A stretch of DNA of 64,000 nucleotides from assembly GCA_017590115.1 (NCBI GenBank), contig JAGGNK010006448.1, positions 10,650,099 through 10,714,098 of the forward strand. Direction: 5' to 3'. Below, one piece after another: positions 1 to 18,010 of this stretch. The first letter of the stretch is position 1. Each line of letters begins with the position of its first letter. The notes under the pieces are model-generated. The model made no database searches. It was not told the origin of the DNA and saw nothing but the letters and a program-made list of their open reading frames with translations. Source of the stretch: Montifringilla adamsi. Taxonomy: Eukaryota; Chordata; Aves; Passeriformes; Passeridae. Made by a program: the position numbers and the translations under genes.

Positions 1-1984
1 GATATAGGATCAGCACTTCCAAGGGTTGTTGACAGATCTAAAAGATGACACATAAAAGAGTGATTTCTTCTCCTGAGAAAGTAAGAACTGTAAATCAATA
101 CAATTACAGTAGTTCATAGAGATAACTGAAATTGTGGGGGTTTAAATTACTCTGGCAAAATTTCTGAGGAAAAAAAAAAATCAAGCTATATTGTTTACCT
201 CCTTAATATCTTCTTTTATTTTTCTCATTTATTTTCTCATTTCTGCCTCTTAGATACTAGTCAGCCCTACACAAAATGAATTTTCTTGCTCAGTTTTGAG
301 TAAAGGAAAAAGTAATCTGAATAACATCTTACCTGCTGAGAATTTATGAGGAAGAAGATATTAAAAATATTTTCATATGGTTGTAGACACTATTTCTGGT
401 TTGTACATCAACCTAGATTTCAGGGTAGGTTAAATGAAGATTTAATCAAAAATTTCACATACATTCCATCTCTAAATAAAAGAAAAAGTAAATCTGATTG
501 TCAGATATATTTCAATAGATTAGGTTTGATCTGCTTCCTGCAGGCATAAACAAATAACCAGCTTAAACTTGACAAATTGTCTTTTATTTGGTACTTGCTT
601 CTTTCAAACTGATGCTATAATATCCTTACTTTCCATTGGAATTATTTCCCAAAAATTACAGTACCCAAAGTATATTATTATAATACCAGGTATTATAAAA
701 GCAATTGCTGCTGCAGTTCACCATTCTGCTATCAGGGAAAATACAATGTGTCTAATTTTAGTTTTTTCATACATAATTTCAGGTTTTCTTATGTTTGTGT
801 GGATCTGAGTGTGAAGAAGGAAGAAAGTTGAATCTTTTACACAGGACTAGCTTTTTTAATATGTAAAACATTCTCTGGGAAATGATATACTTGACTTCAT
901 ATCATGTAGTCAACCAGTGCTAGTACTTTGGACCATGTTTTTCTTTAGTGTACAACTCAGAGACAAAATGCTGAGAAGAATCCTTGCTCATAGAAACATT
1001 TATTCTCCTAAATATTGTTGTTTTAATCACCTCCCCATGTTTCTGTTGTAGTGTCTTGGAAGCAGGACACACAGATACTAGGGAGGATCCCTCTGTTTTT
1101 ATGTTTTGTGTCTACAGGTAAGGAGTTAAGAGGAAGGGATTAAAAGAGAAATATAAGAAAATAAAATTATGATATGAAGATTTACTCTCAGCTATGCAGT
1201 TCTAAAAACTGCAAGTGCGATACTCAGCAGAAATGTGAGCACACATCCCATAAACAGGTCATTCCAGACCATAGTCACCATCCTAAGGTGCACTTGAGCA
1301 TCTGCTAAATATTTCATATATGGTACTTATATTTACAAGTAGCTCTTTGAAAAGCTAACAAGTATATTAGAAAGACCATAAAGGAGGAAATGTTAACATG
1401 GAGCTGTAAGGTGATCTCACATGACTTGGGCCCACGTAACGCAGTGGGCATTTATGGATCCTATAAATAGATGGTGAACTATTTTTAAAGTATCACTCTG
1501 TTTCTGTGCTACACTGAATATATTACCAAGACTTTGTGATTGATTATTGGAACCCAGCAATGTATCTGACTAGATCCTTGCTGGAATACCTTCAAGATCT
1601 GACATCTTTCTTCTCTTTAGAACTCAAGGAAATCATTAAATATTTCTGCATATCTGTAAATATGTCTGTACTTGCATATGATTTACACAGAATTTATTTT
1701 CCCATCCTGTCTGTTGTGGTCCATCTTGCGCTTAATTCCCATCATGACATTAAATAGGAGAATAAGCAAAATATTATATTTTATTTGGTCACAGAAAATT
1801 GACATCTTACTTTTTACTGGGCTGCAGGGTCTTCAGAAAACAGTCCCTCTTTAAAGCAGGCTTCCCATTCCTTAGTGCCTTGATGCATATGTGTTGTACC
1901 TAATCTGTCTCTGACACGGTGTGACCAGCTTGTTGGGAATAATCAGAGTGAATGTTTTGTTTCAAAACTGGGCACTCTTTAGTC

Positions 1985-2033
1985 GGTCTTTCGATTTTCA
2001 TGGAGTTTATTTGGTCTTTCGATTTTCATGGAG
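1985..2033 (+). repeat. Two-copy 21-bp direct repeat
   Basis: GGTCTTTCGATTTTCATGGAG occurs at 1985-2005 and again, identical, at 2013-2033 (period 28, spacer of seven bases). Perfect identity suggests a fairly recent local duplication. Confidence 0.9.
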
Positions 2034-2778
2034 AAGGATCAAGAACATGAGCAACTTGAAAAATCTTGTTTGATTTCTATGGATATTCCTTAGCCTTTTT
2101 TCCCCATTATCCCAGGGCCAGTAATGAAATTTTACCATTTGAATTTACCTGAAAGATGTGCAATATAGGAATATGATGAGGCTTAACACGTAGCCAAAGC
2201 CATCAAACTTGGACTTTCCTGCTTTATTACTCCTACTATTTTATTTCTTTCTCTAGTAAAAATACCCTCCTTTTAGTACTGATCTACCCAGTTCCTCCCT
2301 TTTGTCACTGAATATGCAGCCCAGACAATTCACCAATTGCTTGGGAAAACAGCTGGAAGGAATCTACACATCCTTACTTGCTGCTTCTAGGAGATTGCCA
2401 TTGTCAACTAATTCTGATAATAATCACATTACTGTTTAGTGATCTCCTTACTATAAATTTTTAAGTGTCTTTTGCATCTTGACTCCATGTTTCTTAGAGC
2501 AGGAAGGAGCGGGAACAAGCTGGGTCAATCTGTTGTCACTTGTCACCTCGAATTATTGCATAACATATCATCAGGCAAGACTGCCAATATTATGTATGCA
2601 TTTGTTTCTTTCTCATGAGTGTGTTGTTGCTGACACCGCACAAATAAGACATCCCACAGCCCTTTCCACCACTCTGATTCACGCGCTTTTTAAGTCAGTG
2701 GAACAATTCACACATCAGTAGACAGAGAAGGAGAGGTGCTTGTGAGTACTTGTGAGTGATCAGAGCAGTTTTGCCTCG

Positions 2779-2803
2779 CTCTCTCTCTCTCTCTCTGAGA
2801 GAG
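2779..2803 (+). repeat. (CT)9 microsatellite with GA-rich 3' flank
   Basis: Nine CT units at 2779-2796 are followed at once by GAGAGAG. The strand could therefore fold back on itself. Confidence 0.85.
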
Positions 2804-5800
2804 CTGCTTTTCTTCACAGGTGCTTTTTTAGTTGGCATAGTGAATCATAGGCAATCAGCAAGAATGCTCTCAGGTATATAGTCTGCATTTCAAACTTCGT
2901 GGGTGTTGCAAGTAGGATGACTTTGACCATTCTTCACATCACTTTCTTATCCAGATACTGCTGCACAAAACGCCTAAGTGCACGATTTGATCATTATCTC
3001 CTGCTGTGACAGTTCTCTTTCTCTCAGAGTTTTTCCTTCTGCTTATATGGGAGTTTGATTTCCAGATTATCAAGGACTTCCCTTTCTATTTATGATCTGT
3101 ACCTGGGCAATACTTAACCTACTTCTCTAGTTTTTTTTTTCCTCACAGGGAGCACGAATCTGAAAGAAATGAGCCCACTCTTTTAAGTGAGAGGCAGTTT
3201 AGATTTTTTGCTCTGAGAAGAAAGCAGAGTAGCTACTTTTTATTAAGAGAGTGTCTAAAAGTTTACGTTCCAAAAGAAATTATAGGTTTTGAAAGCCTAA
3301 CAGCTGTGAGATTCCTTCTTTGTTTCTGTGTATTGGAAAACTTTTCATCCTCTGGGCGTGAATGGAAGAAATTATTTCAGAGATTTTTCACCTTAGTGCT
3401 GTCCTCAAAATTTTAGGAAAATAACAGATGGAATCTGTACCTTAAATTCTGTTTAATGTGGGATTACTCTAAAAACAGATGAGAAAGATCAATATTCTTA
3501 CACAAAATTTGCAGGGCAGATTTTTCAGCTCAGTGATATCTCATAGGATGTATAATCCTTATATCCTGGAGTATTTTCTCAGCTTGCGTGTTTGTAAGTC
3601 AAAAAAATTTTCACTTCCACCCAGTTTGTTTGAATTTAATTATGTTTCTGACAGGTAAACCAGGATTTAAGAACATTTTAATATTTATATCTGAGTGTTC
3701 AAACATTTTATTTTGTAAAAAAAATTCTTTAAAGTGTCATTCAGAAGTGAATCAAGAGATTAAAAAATAAGCTTTACACAAAATATCTTGTGACTGCTGC
3801 TTTTCAAGTGGTTTTCTAAATTTCGATTTTCTGCATTCAGATCTTCTGATAAGTAATTTTCCTAGTTTCCTAAAAATAGGAGAGGCTATTATTTTTCTCT
3901 GTAAATAGAGCTTTGGTCTCACCCAAGTAAACATCTGAGCATTTTGTCCTTGTCTTTTTTTGCTCTTGACTTCTGTAGGGAAATTGTGAAATTCCACTAC
4001 TCACCTCTCCAACAGTTATTTAATATTTGATGTTCAACCTCCTGCTGTAATCTCTTAGAGGCTTCCAGCCATTATTTTCATATGGCCACTTTCACAATTA
4101 CATGTTGTGATAACTTAGACAAATTATAGATAAGAGTGATGCCATTGGCAGTGTTCAAAAATTCTGATGCTTAAATTTTAGGGGTTTATATACTTAAATC
4201 CCTTTATAAAGGAATTCTTTTATTCCTTGTAATATTTCATGGTTTCTCATCTGCTAAATAGAGGGGCAATATTAGTACACCTTCCAGAATTATGCACATA
4301 CTGGAACACAACTGTGGTGAAAAAATAAGTAAGAAAAATGCCTCAAATTTTGATAGGCGTTAGAAAGAAAAATAGTTGCCATGTTTCTCTTGATTTCAAA
4401 GTCATGGACACTGGCAAAGGACATCTCAGGTGGACAAGAACAATGGCTAAAATTTTCTCTTCTTTCTTAGTGCTGCATGGTTTGTTATTAGGTAGTAAAT
4501 GTGTCATTTTTATTGTTACATTATAAAACTTATCTAGGGTTCAACTATATTGACCTAAATTTTTTCTAATTATTAAATTAACATCTTGTACAATACATTA
4601 TACATTTGCTAGAAAAATATTTTCTGGGATATTAATATATAAAAATTTAAGTGACCATATTTTGTCTCATCATATTAATGATATATACTATCCCAGGATT
4701 GTGAGAATCTTGCAGCTGCTTAAAGGGTCGTAGTTTTTATTTCCAGTTTGATATAATTCAAGCACAAAGTCATAGGCACTAGTACAAAGCTGCAGTACTT
4801 AAACCAGCTCTTCTAGCTTTCAGTCAGCTGGGATGAAATTGTTAAAAAGACAGCTATTTTTGTCTTTAGGAGGTTAGTATTAGACTAGACTTTTGGTTGA
4901 TATAAGCAAATATTCTCAAATTTACCTTCTACAACATAAATTCCTAATTAGGTATGGCTGATGCAATACTTCTATTTTTATATCAGATTGTGCTATAAAA
5001 GCAGTGAACTGAGGTCTTAGCTTCTATGAGCCAGTCTGAAGCAATGAGAAGTACTTCAATAGAGCATTCAAAATCTCATTAATATTTCTATGTAGTTATA
5101 ATTGGATACATACAGACATAATTTCAGCTGAAATCCACTGAAAAGAACTTTCTTGATACCTTGACTGTTAAATTAAATCAGCAATAACACATTGTTCATG
5201 AAAACAGCCAAAATATGGACAAAAAGAAAATTTAATTACTTGGATCCAACAGTGAGCAGATCTTTTCTGAAGAAAAGAAAGAACAAAAGGAACAAAACCA
5301 TGATTACCAGCTAAACTTTACCTGCTTTTCCCAGTAATAAAAACAAACAACAAAAAAAATCAATAAGGAGTAATTGTAACATGTGGAGAAGATAATTTCA
5401 AAGGTATATGGCAAAAAATAGTCATTGATTGCACTGAAGTTTAGTCATTGTCCTGAAGTTAATTAAAGATTAAATTAAAGAAAAAGCTCTTAGGATGTGT
5501 GATCCAAAGTTTTCTAATAATCTTGTGTGCCCTATAAAGTGTGCTTTGTGATACATCTCAGTCTGACCCTGGCTACATCATTATTATGATGGGTGGTCAG
5601 AAATTACGGGTTTTGTGCTTAGGAGAAATTTCCTCAGTACTAGCCCATTGAATGCAATTCTTAATTAAAGATTTTTTCTTCTTCCTTTTCTTCTGAAATC
5701 ACCAGCATGAACAACTAATCCTTATGTCCCCTTTGATCTTTAAATAGAATATTTGATAGGAATGCTAGAATTAAACTGTGGAGGATTTTGGGACAGGAAT

Positions 5801-5938
5801 CCTTAGAATTGTACCGCAGAGTTCTCTACAGATTAACTTTCTGGTAAAAGTTAACTTTCTTGAAGTTAGTCAAGACATTCTAATGTATGCAAGTTAAAAA
5901 CTCTGATGTGGCCACATACATAAGCATTTTATTGTGCA

Positions 5939-6364
5939 ATGATAGTGAAGGGCCTAGAGGGCAAGCTACATGAGGAGCGGCTGAGGTCACTTGGTCTGTT
6001 CAGCCTGGAGGAGCCTGAGGGGAGACCTGACTGCAGTTACGGCTTCCTTGTGAGGGGAAGAGAAGGGGCAGACACTGATCTCTTCTCTCTCATGACCAGA
6101 GACAGGACTGAGGGAATGGCCTGGAATTGTGTCAGGGGAAGTTCAGGTTGGATATTAGGAAAAGGTTCTTCCCCCAGAGGATGGTTGGGCACTGGAACAG
6201 GCTCCCCAGGGCAGTGGTCACAGCACCAGCCTGACAGAGCTCAAGAAGCTTTTGGACAGTGCTCTCAGGAGTGACTCGGGGGTGGTGCTGTGCACGGCCA
6301 GGAGTTGGGCTCAATGATCCTGATAGGTCCTTTCCAACTCAACATATTCTATGATTCTGTGACT
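5939..6364 (+). mobile_element. CR1 LINE, 5'-truncated 3' end
   Basis: CR1 is the dominant avian non-LTR retrotransposon. The element begins within the familiar tract near GAGGAGCGGCTGAGG and TTCAGCCTGGAGGAG. It continues through GGTTGGATATTAGG and CACTGGAACAGGCTCCCCAGG, and ends in TCCTTTCCAACTC followed by ATTCTATGATTCTGTGA. That terminal octamer-like repeat is the usual CR1 3' end. The copy holds only the tail of the element. The 111-codon open frame across it (5939-6274) is CR1 3' sequence and not a gene. Confidence 0.93.
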
Positions 6365-12069
<5,705 letters not shown>

Positions 12070-12300
12070 TAATATAAAATCTCTGCAGGGTTCTGTGAGG
12101 TTAGAGGACGCTGTTGGTCGATATTCGGAATGAAGCAACTGCAGATGCAGCTCGCTTTCTAATTGAACTTCATGGCTTGCAGTAAGAAATGACTGCTCGC
12201 CATGCCCTAAGCCAGTCACGTTTCACATTTCATGTTTCCAAAGAAACGGTGTGGAGTTACAGCTCCTGAGCTAAATTATTACATGCTATTTGAAATGTTG
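12070..12300. promoter_or_regulatory. Candidate conserved non-coding block next to the exon
   Basis: Just past the donor the base mix is more even than in the surrounding intron. Several CpGs are kept, and there are words such as CTAATTGAAC and AACTGCAGATGCAGC. There is no repeat signature. This is an impression of texture only, with no alignment behind it. Confidence 0.2.
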
Positions 12301-12763
12301 AGAAAGATTTGGTTGAGGATTTGATAACAAGCTTAACATGGCAGAAATAGTGTGTATTACAACTGAAAACCAGGCTCTTGCAAGCTGAGAAGATAATAAC
12401 ATTGTATAACATCCAGCCAACATAAATCACAACAGCTGTTGTTCTTAATTCTTGTAGTACACAGTCAAAAAGCTTTAAAAGTTACATATATGAGAAATTA
12501 TTAATTCCTTATTCTTGCTTCAAATATGCTTCTCCCTTCCAGTATACTGGAATAGAAAATACCAAACATGCAACCCAGTGACAGAACAGGGCATAGAATA
12601 TATATTTAAGAAAAACTGCTCCCACAGTTTATTTACATAATTCTTCACTCAAATAAACTAAGAATAAAAAAGGAAGAGTTGTCCTTTAAAGAGCCATTCA
12701 GCTATCCTGTAGCAAAAGAAAACAAAACAAAAAAACAACCATTAAAAAAAGCCCAAAACCCAC

Positions 12764-12785
12764 AAAAAAAAAAAAAAAAAAAAAA
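12764..12785 (+). repeat. Poly(A) run of 22
   Basis: Uninterrupted A tract preceded by A-rich CAAAA-type sequence from about 12720. No retrocopy was recognised upstream. Confidence 0.9.
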
Positions 12786-13483
12786 CTCTCAGGAGAGTAA
12801 CATATAACAAGAAATACTACTTTTAAGTTGCTTTTGGTGATAGGATAGGATGACAATTAGACAAGGCTGATGATAATATGAAAGGAATGGAACAGCTAGT
12901 TAGCCTAGACACTAATGAGTGTCATTGTCTAGACTGGATTTCGGAAAAATAAATGCAGCTGGAAAAAATGGGATAACACTTTCTTTATTGCAGCTGAAGG
13001 AAGGAAATTTACTTTCTATTTTTGGAAAGATAAAACATAAGCAATCTCATTCTGCTTAATTTCAAAGCCCACTGACCAATGTGACTTTGAAAATTTGACT
13101 CTGACTCATTCATGGATTTTTGCTTTACTCAGCAGTGCAAGATGGATAGGGAGAAGAAAACAGGATGAAAAATGAATCAGAGTATGAAAAGTGAAAACAA
13201 GCATTGAGCGTGCTATAAAAATAGCATGCAAACAACAGTATTAAACAAATGATGCAGATTCATTTGCTTTCCCAGGTCTCTTGTGCTGGTTAGAGGAGTT
13301 GACATCAGAAACATAGGGATACTCATGGGATTACTGGAGTAAAAAGGAGAATCTAAACATCCTCAGAAAGCTAAGTAGGAGCTGATGGGAAAAAAATTCT
13401 AACCTGTTAAGGACATTGCATAAGCTACTTCCCCTGCCCGCTGAATGAAAAACAAGTGCTGAAAAGTCACTAATTCTGATTTT

Positions 13484-13502
13484 AAAAAAAAAAAAAAAAA
13501 AA
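13484..13502 (+). repeat. Poly(A) run of 19
   Basis: Simple A tract in unique intron sequence. Confidence 0.9.
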
Positions 13503-14372
13503 GTAGGCTTTTAAGAAAAGAAACCCAAAACATTTGAACTAAAATAAACAACAGAGTTTTTATTAAGACAAGCACCAGTTTAAATCAAAAGCTGGAAGTT
13601 AAGGTTTGAGCTGTTAAGATTTCCTTTTCTGGTTTAAATTCAGTGAGAGTGCTGGGCATGGTGAGACGTGTTGGAAAGCGTGGAAATGCTTACAGATTCA
13701 GACTTTCAGAATCTTTGCTGCAAAGCCCTTGTCTGCATCAATGTCTCTTTGGTTTTGATTGTTCTTGCTCTCAGAAAATAAAAACTGCATGAAAGCTTAT
13801 ATGTTATGTTAAAACGCAATGCTAATTTATTAAATACCATGTCAGGCAGGCTACTGTGCAATTATCCCTGCAGGTCAGTGATGATAAGGCAGTACACAGT
13901 ACAAATACATGAAATCATATTTCCTCTTTCTTCTAACTATGTAACTTTCCCTCTGTATGGGGAAGAAAATAGAGGAGATACAAAGATATTCATGTGTTTG
14001 GAAAAGGTATTCTCTTTTATCCCATTTTTCAGGCCTCTGACAGCTTTGCTGAAGATGAGGGTCCTTCCTTTATGAAAGACTGAAATGAGGCAAGTTGTCT
14101 CTGTCTCTGACAGCTGTCAGAGGCTTTCTAATAACACATGCAATTCCCTTAGTGGTAAGCACAACAAAACTTCTACTCACTGAATTAAAGCGAACAGCGG
14201 CATTTTACAGCATCGCTGAGCTATGAAAGATTGGAAATTACACATGAGCAGTTTTTATCCCTGTTCTAATACTAGGAACCATGCACTAGTGAAAAAAAAA
14301 AAAAGATAATTTTGTGCATTAACAGTCTCTGCCTAGGCAGGAATCCCAAATGTTAGTGCATATTCATACACA

Positions 14373-14444
14373 AGATAGTTTTGCTTAGCTCATAATCTGT
14401 GCATTGCAAAATAGTTTTCCTTAGTTCATAGTTTGTGCATTGCA
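14373..14444 (+). repeat. Imperfect tandem pair, 36-bp unit
   Basis: The unit at 14373-14408 and its copy at 14409-14444 share ATAGTTTT, CTTAG, TCATA and TGTGCATTGCA, and differ at a handful of positions. The degree of divergence suggests an older duplication than the one at 27 kb. Confidence 0.85.
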
Positions 14445-17018
14445 AGGTTGTTTTGATAGAAGTTGGTACTAGGAGAAAACTCTCAGATATGTTTGTCAGC
14501 AACTAAGTAAATCCTGTGGTTTGGACTGCACATCCTGATATTGTTCTGTAGTTACAGCAATGGTCCAGCAACAGGGAAGATTTGCACATGAGGAGAAACA
14601 GAGGAAAGTAAATGAGCTGTTTGACAACAAGATGTGCTGCATGTTTCACCTAGTTTATAAATATAGAAGTCAGGACTGAAATCACATATATATAGCACTA
14701 ATAAATCTTGCCTCTACTTTCAAAGCTAGGGAGAGTGGGACAACTTCCCCTAAACATCTGGTGCTTTCCAAGATTTTATAGACTGTGAAAATTGGTAGGA
14801 GGTGAAACAGCTGCAGCAGCATGAAACATGGCTTATTATATATTTCCTGGTTTGCCACCTTAAAGTCTGTGTCCTTTTTCTGTAACGTTTCATTATAGGC
14901 TTTTTGTATTTTGTTGCCTATATTACTGTGTGATAAAATCCAAGTGTTGCATATCTCATTCTAGCAGATCATCTGCAACTCAGAATTTTGCCTGAGAAAA
15001 GAAGACAGTCTTTAATATCATATTATAATTATAAAACTGTAATGAAAAAATGCTCCTTCCAGGTATCTATATAAAATATTTAAGAGGCATTTAAAAGTAA
15101 ACCTGCCACACTGACTTTAAAAATGTGTATTTTGCAAAGCTTGCTTCTGATGTTTTGCCTGTCAGTTACCCATCATAATCTCCTTTGCACCCGTCTCAAG
15201 CAAAGTTAGCAAATGCAAGATAAAAAGCATGAGCAGAGGAACTGTACTGTTGAGGAAGGAGATTGCCTCAGGGAGGAGTTGACTGATCCTTTGGAGTGGG
15301 GAAAAGGGGATTTTCTCTCTCATGGCCCAACAGATATAGTCAAAATTATTCTTCTCTCCATGGAGCTATACCAATTAACAGCAATAAGAATCAGGCATCC
15401 CACTGTTCATTCTGTCACAGAAACAGACGAGATGGATAAAATTATTCCCACTAACAAAAATGTAAAGCCCCTGTATCTTAGGGAATGGCATCCAATTTTA
15501 GCAATACTGTTGTTACTCCTCTTTCTTTTACTAACCTGTATTTAAGTTCCTGTTCCTATCTTGAGATTCTTTGACTTTCCTTAACCTTAGCTTTCCCTAT
15601 AATTGGTCATTTATTTCCCTTCAACTGCTCTTTCTCTCAAGCAAGACTGTTAGCTGAGGAATGAGCCCACCTCAGTGGACACCACACTTTCTCTTGGTAT
15701 CCTCATTCACGTTCAGAATCAACAGCTGTAAAAAGATTATTTCCATGGAAGCAAGTGCATCTCATTCTGACAGCTGCCTTAATTACAGGTTCAGGATGGC
15801 AAAGTGGTCATAACCCATTTATTTTTTGGAGAATTTTTTTCACAATTAGCCTTAGAGTTAAGTTTCTTCTGTCTTGAGACAAAAACATAGATGATACTAA
15901 ATCTGAAAATCTAGCAAGATTGTGGGCCAAATATGATAATCCTTATAGCAGTAATTCAGCAGAACAGAAGAATAAAAATCCAGGTAGTTGTTTTAATCAT
16001 AGTAATTACTGTATCTGAGCTTTTTTGGTGGAAATCCAAAGTAATTGATAAATGCTTTGTTGCTGTAGTTAGTGATGAAGTGTAATGCCTATGTAGCAGT
16101 GTATTAAATGCAATCCATGAAGGTTTTACACTGCTTCGCTATTTATAATAGCAGAAATTAAAAGGGTTTTTTCCCCTACAAATTATTCAATGATAAATCA
16201 GACTCACCTCAACCATACACCCATGTTTTATTAGGCAAGAGATTGTGGAAAACACTTCAGAAGTTGTGCAGTAGCAGAGACTGCATCCCTGCCTGTGAAA
16301 AGGAGCCAAGAGTTTATGTCCACAGCCACCCCTCTGCTTAGAGTGGGAAGCAAGTGGCTTTGCTCTGAGTGTATTCCATATTTGATAAGCTCTACTGTGC
16401 ACTAAGGCAGATCAGCATGCAGGGTGTTCACACTGCAGGATTCAAGGCCTGCAAAGCTGAGAGCCAGAACCTCCTACTGCCTCCTTCCTGCCAGGCTTCA
16501 CCAAAGGAGAAAATCGTATCTGTGAGGCTTCAGCAAAAGATTCTCCTGCCAGTGTTAGAATTATTTCTCTTATTGTCATTACAATGGCTCTGCATTACTA
16601 ATTAACTTTCTTCTTGTTGTGCTTTAAGAATCCCTTTTTTCTTCCCATCAATATGACTCGGACACTTACCTTAGGAGTTCTCCTGATGAAGAGTATACCA
16701 TGCAGTCTCACTTAGAGCAACTAGATTATTTTCAGAAAAAGTACGCAATGAAACCTTAACTACTTATTCCTAGTTAAAGTTTTATTGATGAAAATATGCA
16801 ATCAATTTCCTTTACTGCTTACAAAAGTCCTCGAGTCTCTGTGCTTTCTCTGTTCCACGTGCAAGGACAAACATTTTCTTTTAGTGCTTCAAGAGGCTAC
16901 CCTGATTTGATTTTGTAATGCCTTGTTACAGGAATAACTGTGTCTTCAAGATTCACTTTGGTTCAGAGAAAAATCAGTCTGTAATACTAATAGTAATCCT
17001 TTACTATTTTCTTATGAT

Positions 17019-18010
17019 TTTTATGAGGTCCCAAAGCAACCTTGTCTTCACCAGAATGAACAGCCTCAGCTTATTCAGTCTATCCTTGTAGGGAAGGTGC
17101 TCCAGTCTTCTTATGGAAGACTGGAGCACCTTCCCTACAAGGGAAGGTGGTCCTCTGGATTTGCTCCAACCATACGTTGGGGACACCAGAGCTGGAGGCC
17201 GCACTCTGGGTAGGATCTCAGAAGAGCAGAGTGAAGGAGCAGAATCCCCTCCCTCACCATGCTGGCCATGCTGCTTTTAGTGCAGCCCAGGGCTCCACTG
17301 GCTCACGTTGAGGTTTTCATGAACCAGCACACCCAAGTCCTTCTCTGCAGAGCTGCTGTCAATCAATCACCTCTCCAGCCAATCTGTAAGTGTGTCTGGC
17401 ACTGCCACCATCCAGGTGCAGAACCTGGTGCTTGACCTTGCTGAATTTCATTAAGTTCATGCAGACCCACTTCCCAAGCTTGTCAAGGCCCCTCTGAGCC
17501 CCTGGATGGCACAGCCCTTCCCTCCAGCATGCTGACCACACCACAGTGGTGCTTGGAATTGTCACACACAAGCTTGGTGTCATCAGCAAACTTGCTGGGG
17601 GTACACTCAATCTCACTGTCCCTGTCACCTACAAAGAAATTGGACAGTATCTGTCCCAGAACCAACCCCTGAGACACAGCACTCATCACTGGGATCCACA
17701 TGGACAATGAGGCATTGACCACAACTCTGCGTGTGGCCATCCAGCCAGTTCTTCTTCCACCGAGTGGTCCATCCATGAGACCCATGTTTCTCCAATTTGG
17801 AGACAAGGATGTCATGCAGGACAGTGTCCCACCCTTTGCATGAGTCCATGCAGATGATGTAAGTCGCTCTGCCCTATGCTGTAGCCTCGTCATAGAAGGT
17901 TGCCCATTTGTCAGGCATGATTTCCCCTTCATAAAGCAATACTGGCTCTTACCAATTACCTCTTTGTTCTCCATGTGATTCAACATAGTTTCCAGGAGAA
18001 TCTGCTCCAT
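17019..18010 (-). mobile_element. CR1 LINE fragment with decayed reverse transcriptase
   Basis: Read on the minus strand, this begins with MEQILLETMLNHMENKEVIG and KGKSCLTN (near 18010-17900), typical of the CR1 ORF2 reverse transcriptase. The next stretch (WDTVLHDILVSKLEKHG, NWLDG) is in a second frame. The first frame then resumes with VVVNASLSMW, SQGLVLGQILSNFF and SKFADDTKLV, where FADD is the catalytic box. A third frame carries the later LDKLGKWVCMNLMKFSKVKH part. At least three frame changes make it a dead copy. From about 17360 to 17020 it continues into non-coding 3' sequence (GGAGCACCTTCCC, GACCTCAT) but stops well before the usual CR1 3' terminus. It is therefore truncated at both ends. 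Confidence 0.93.
17084..17142. repeat. Perfect 27-bp inverted repeat, 5-base loop
   Basis: Arm 17084-17110 (starting CCTTGTAGGGAAGGTGCTCC) is the exact reverse complement of arm 17116-17142, with loop TTATG at 17111-17115. The 17084-17110 arm continues smoothly into normal CR1 3' sequence, so it is the native copy. The other arm sits where CR1 should have different bases, so it is the inserted inverted copy. Confidence 0.97.

Larger units (their letters stand above)
1..5938. other. GPC6 intron, upstream part 1
   Basis: This is AT-rich unique sequence. Open frames reach at most about 80 codons, match no family I know, and lack coding texture. It contains a 21-bp direct repeat near 2.0 kb and a short CT run at 2.78 kb. 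No exon, RNA gene or transposon was recognised. Confidence 0.6.

Noticed and set aside
5939..6274. 111-codon + frame
   Set aside because: Entirely within the CR1 3' end.
15213..15545. 110-codon frame with a leucine-rich hydrophobic end
   Set aside because: No recognisable domain, no splice or promoter context, and a length expected by chance in 64 kb of six-frame sequence.
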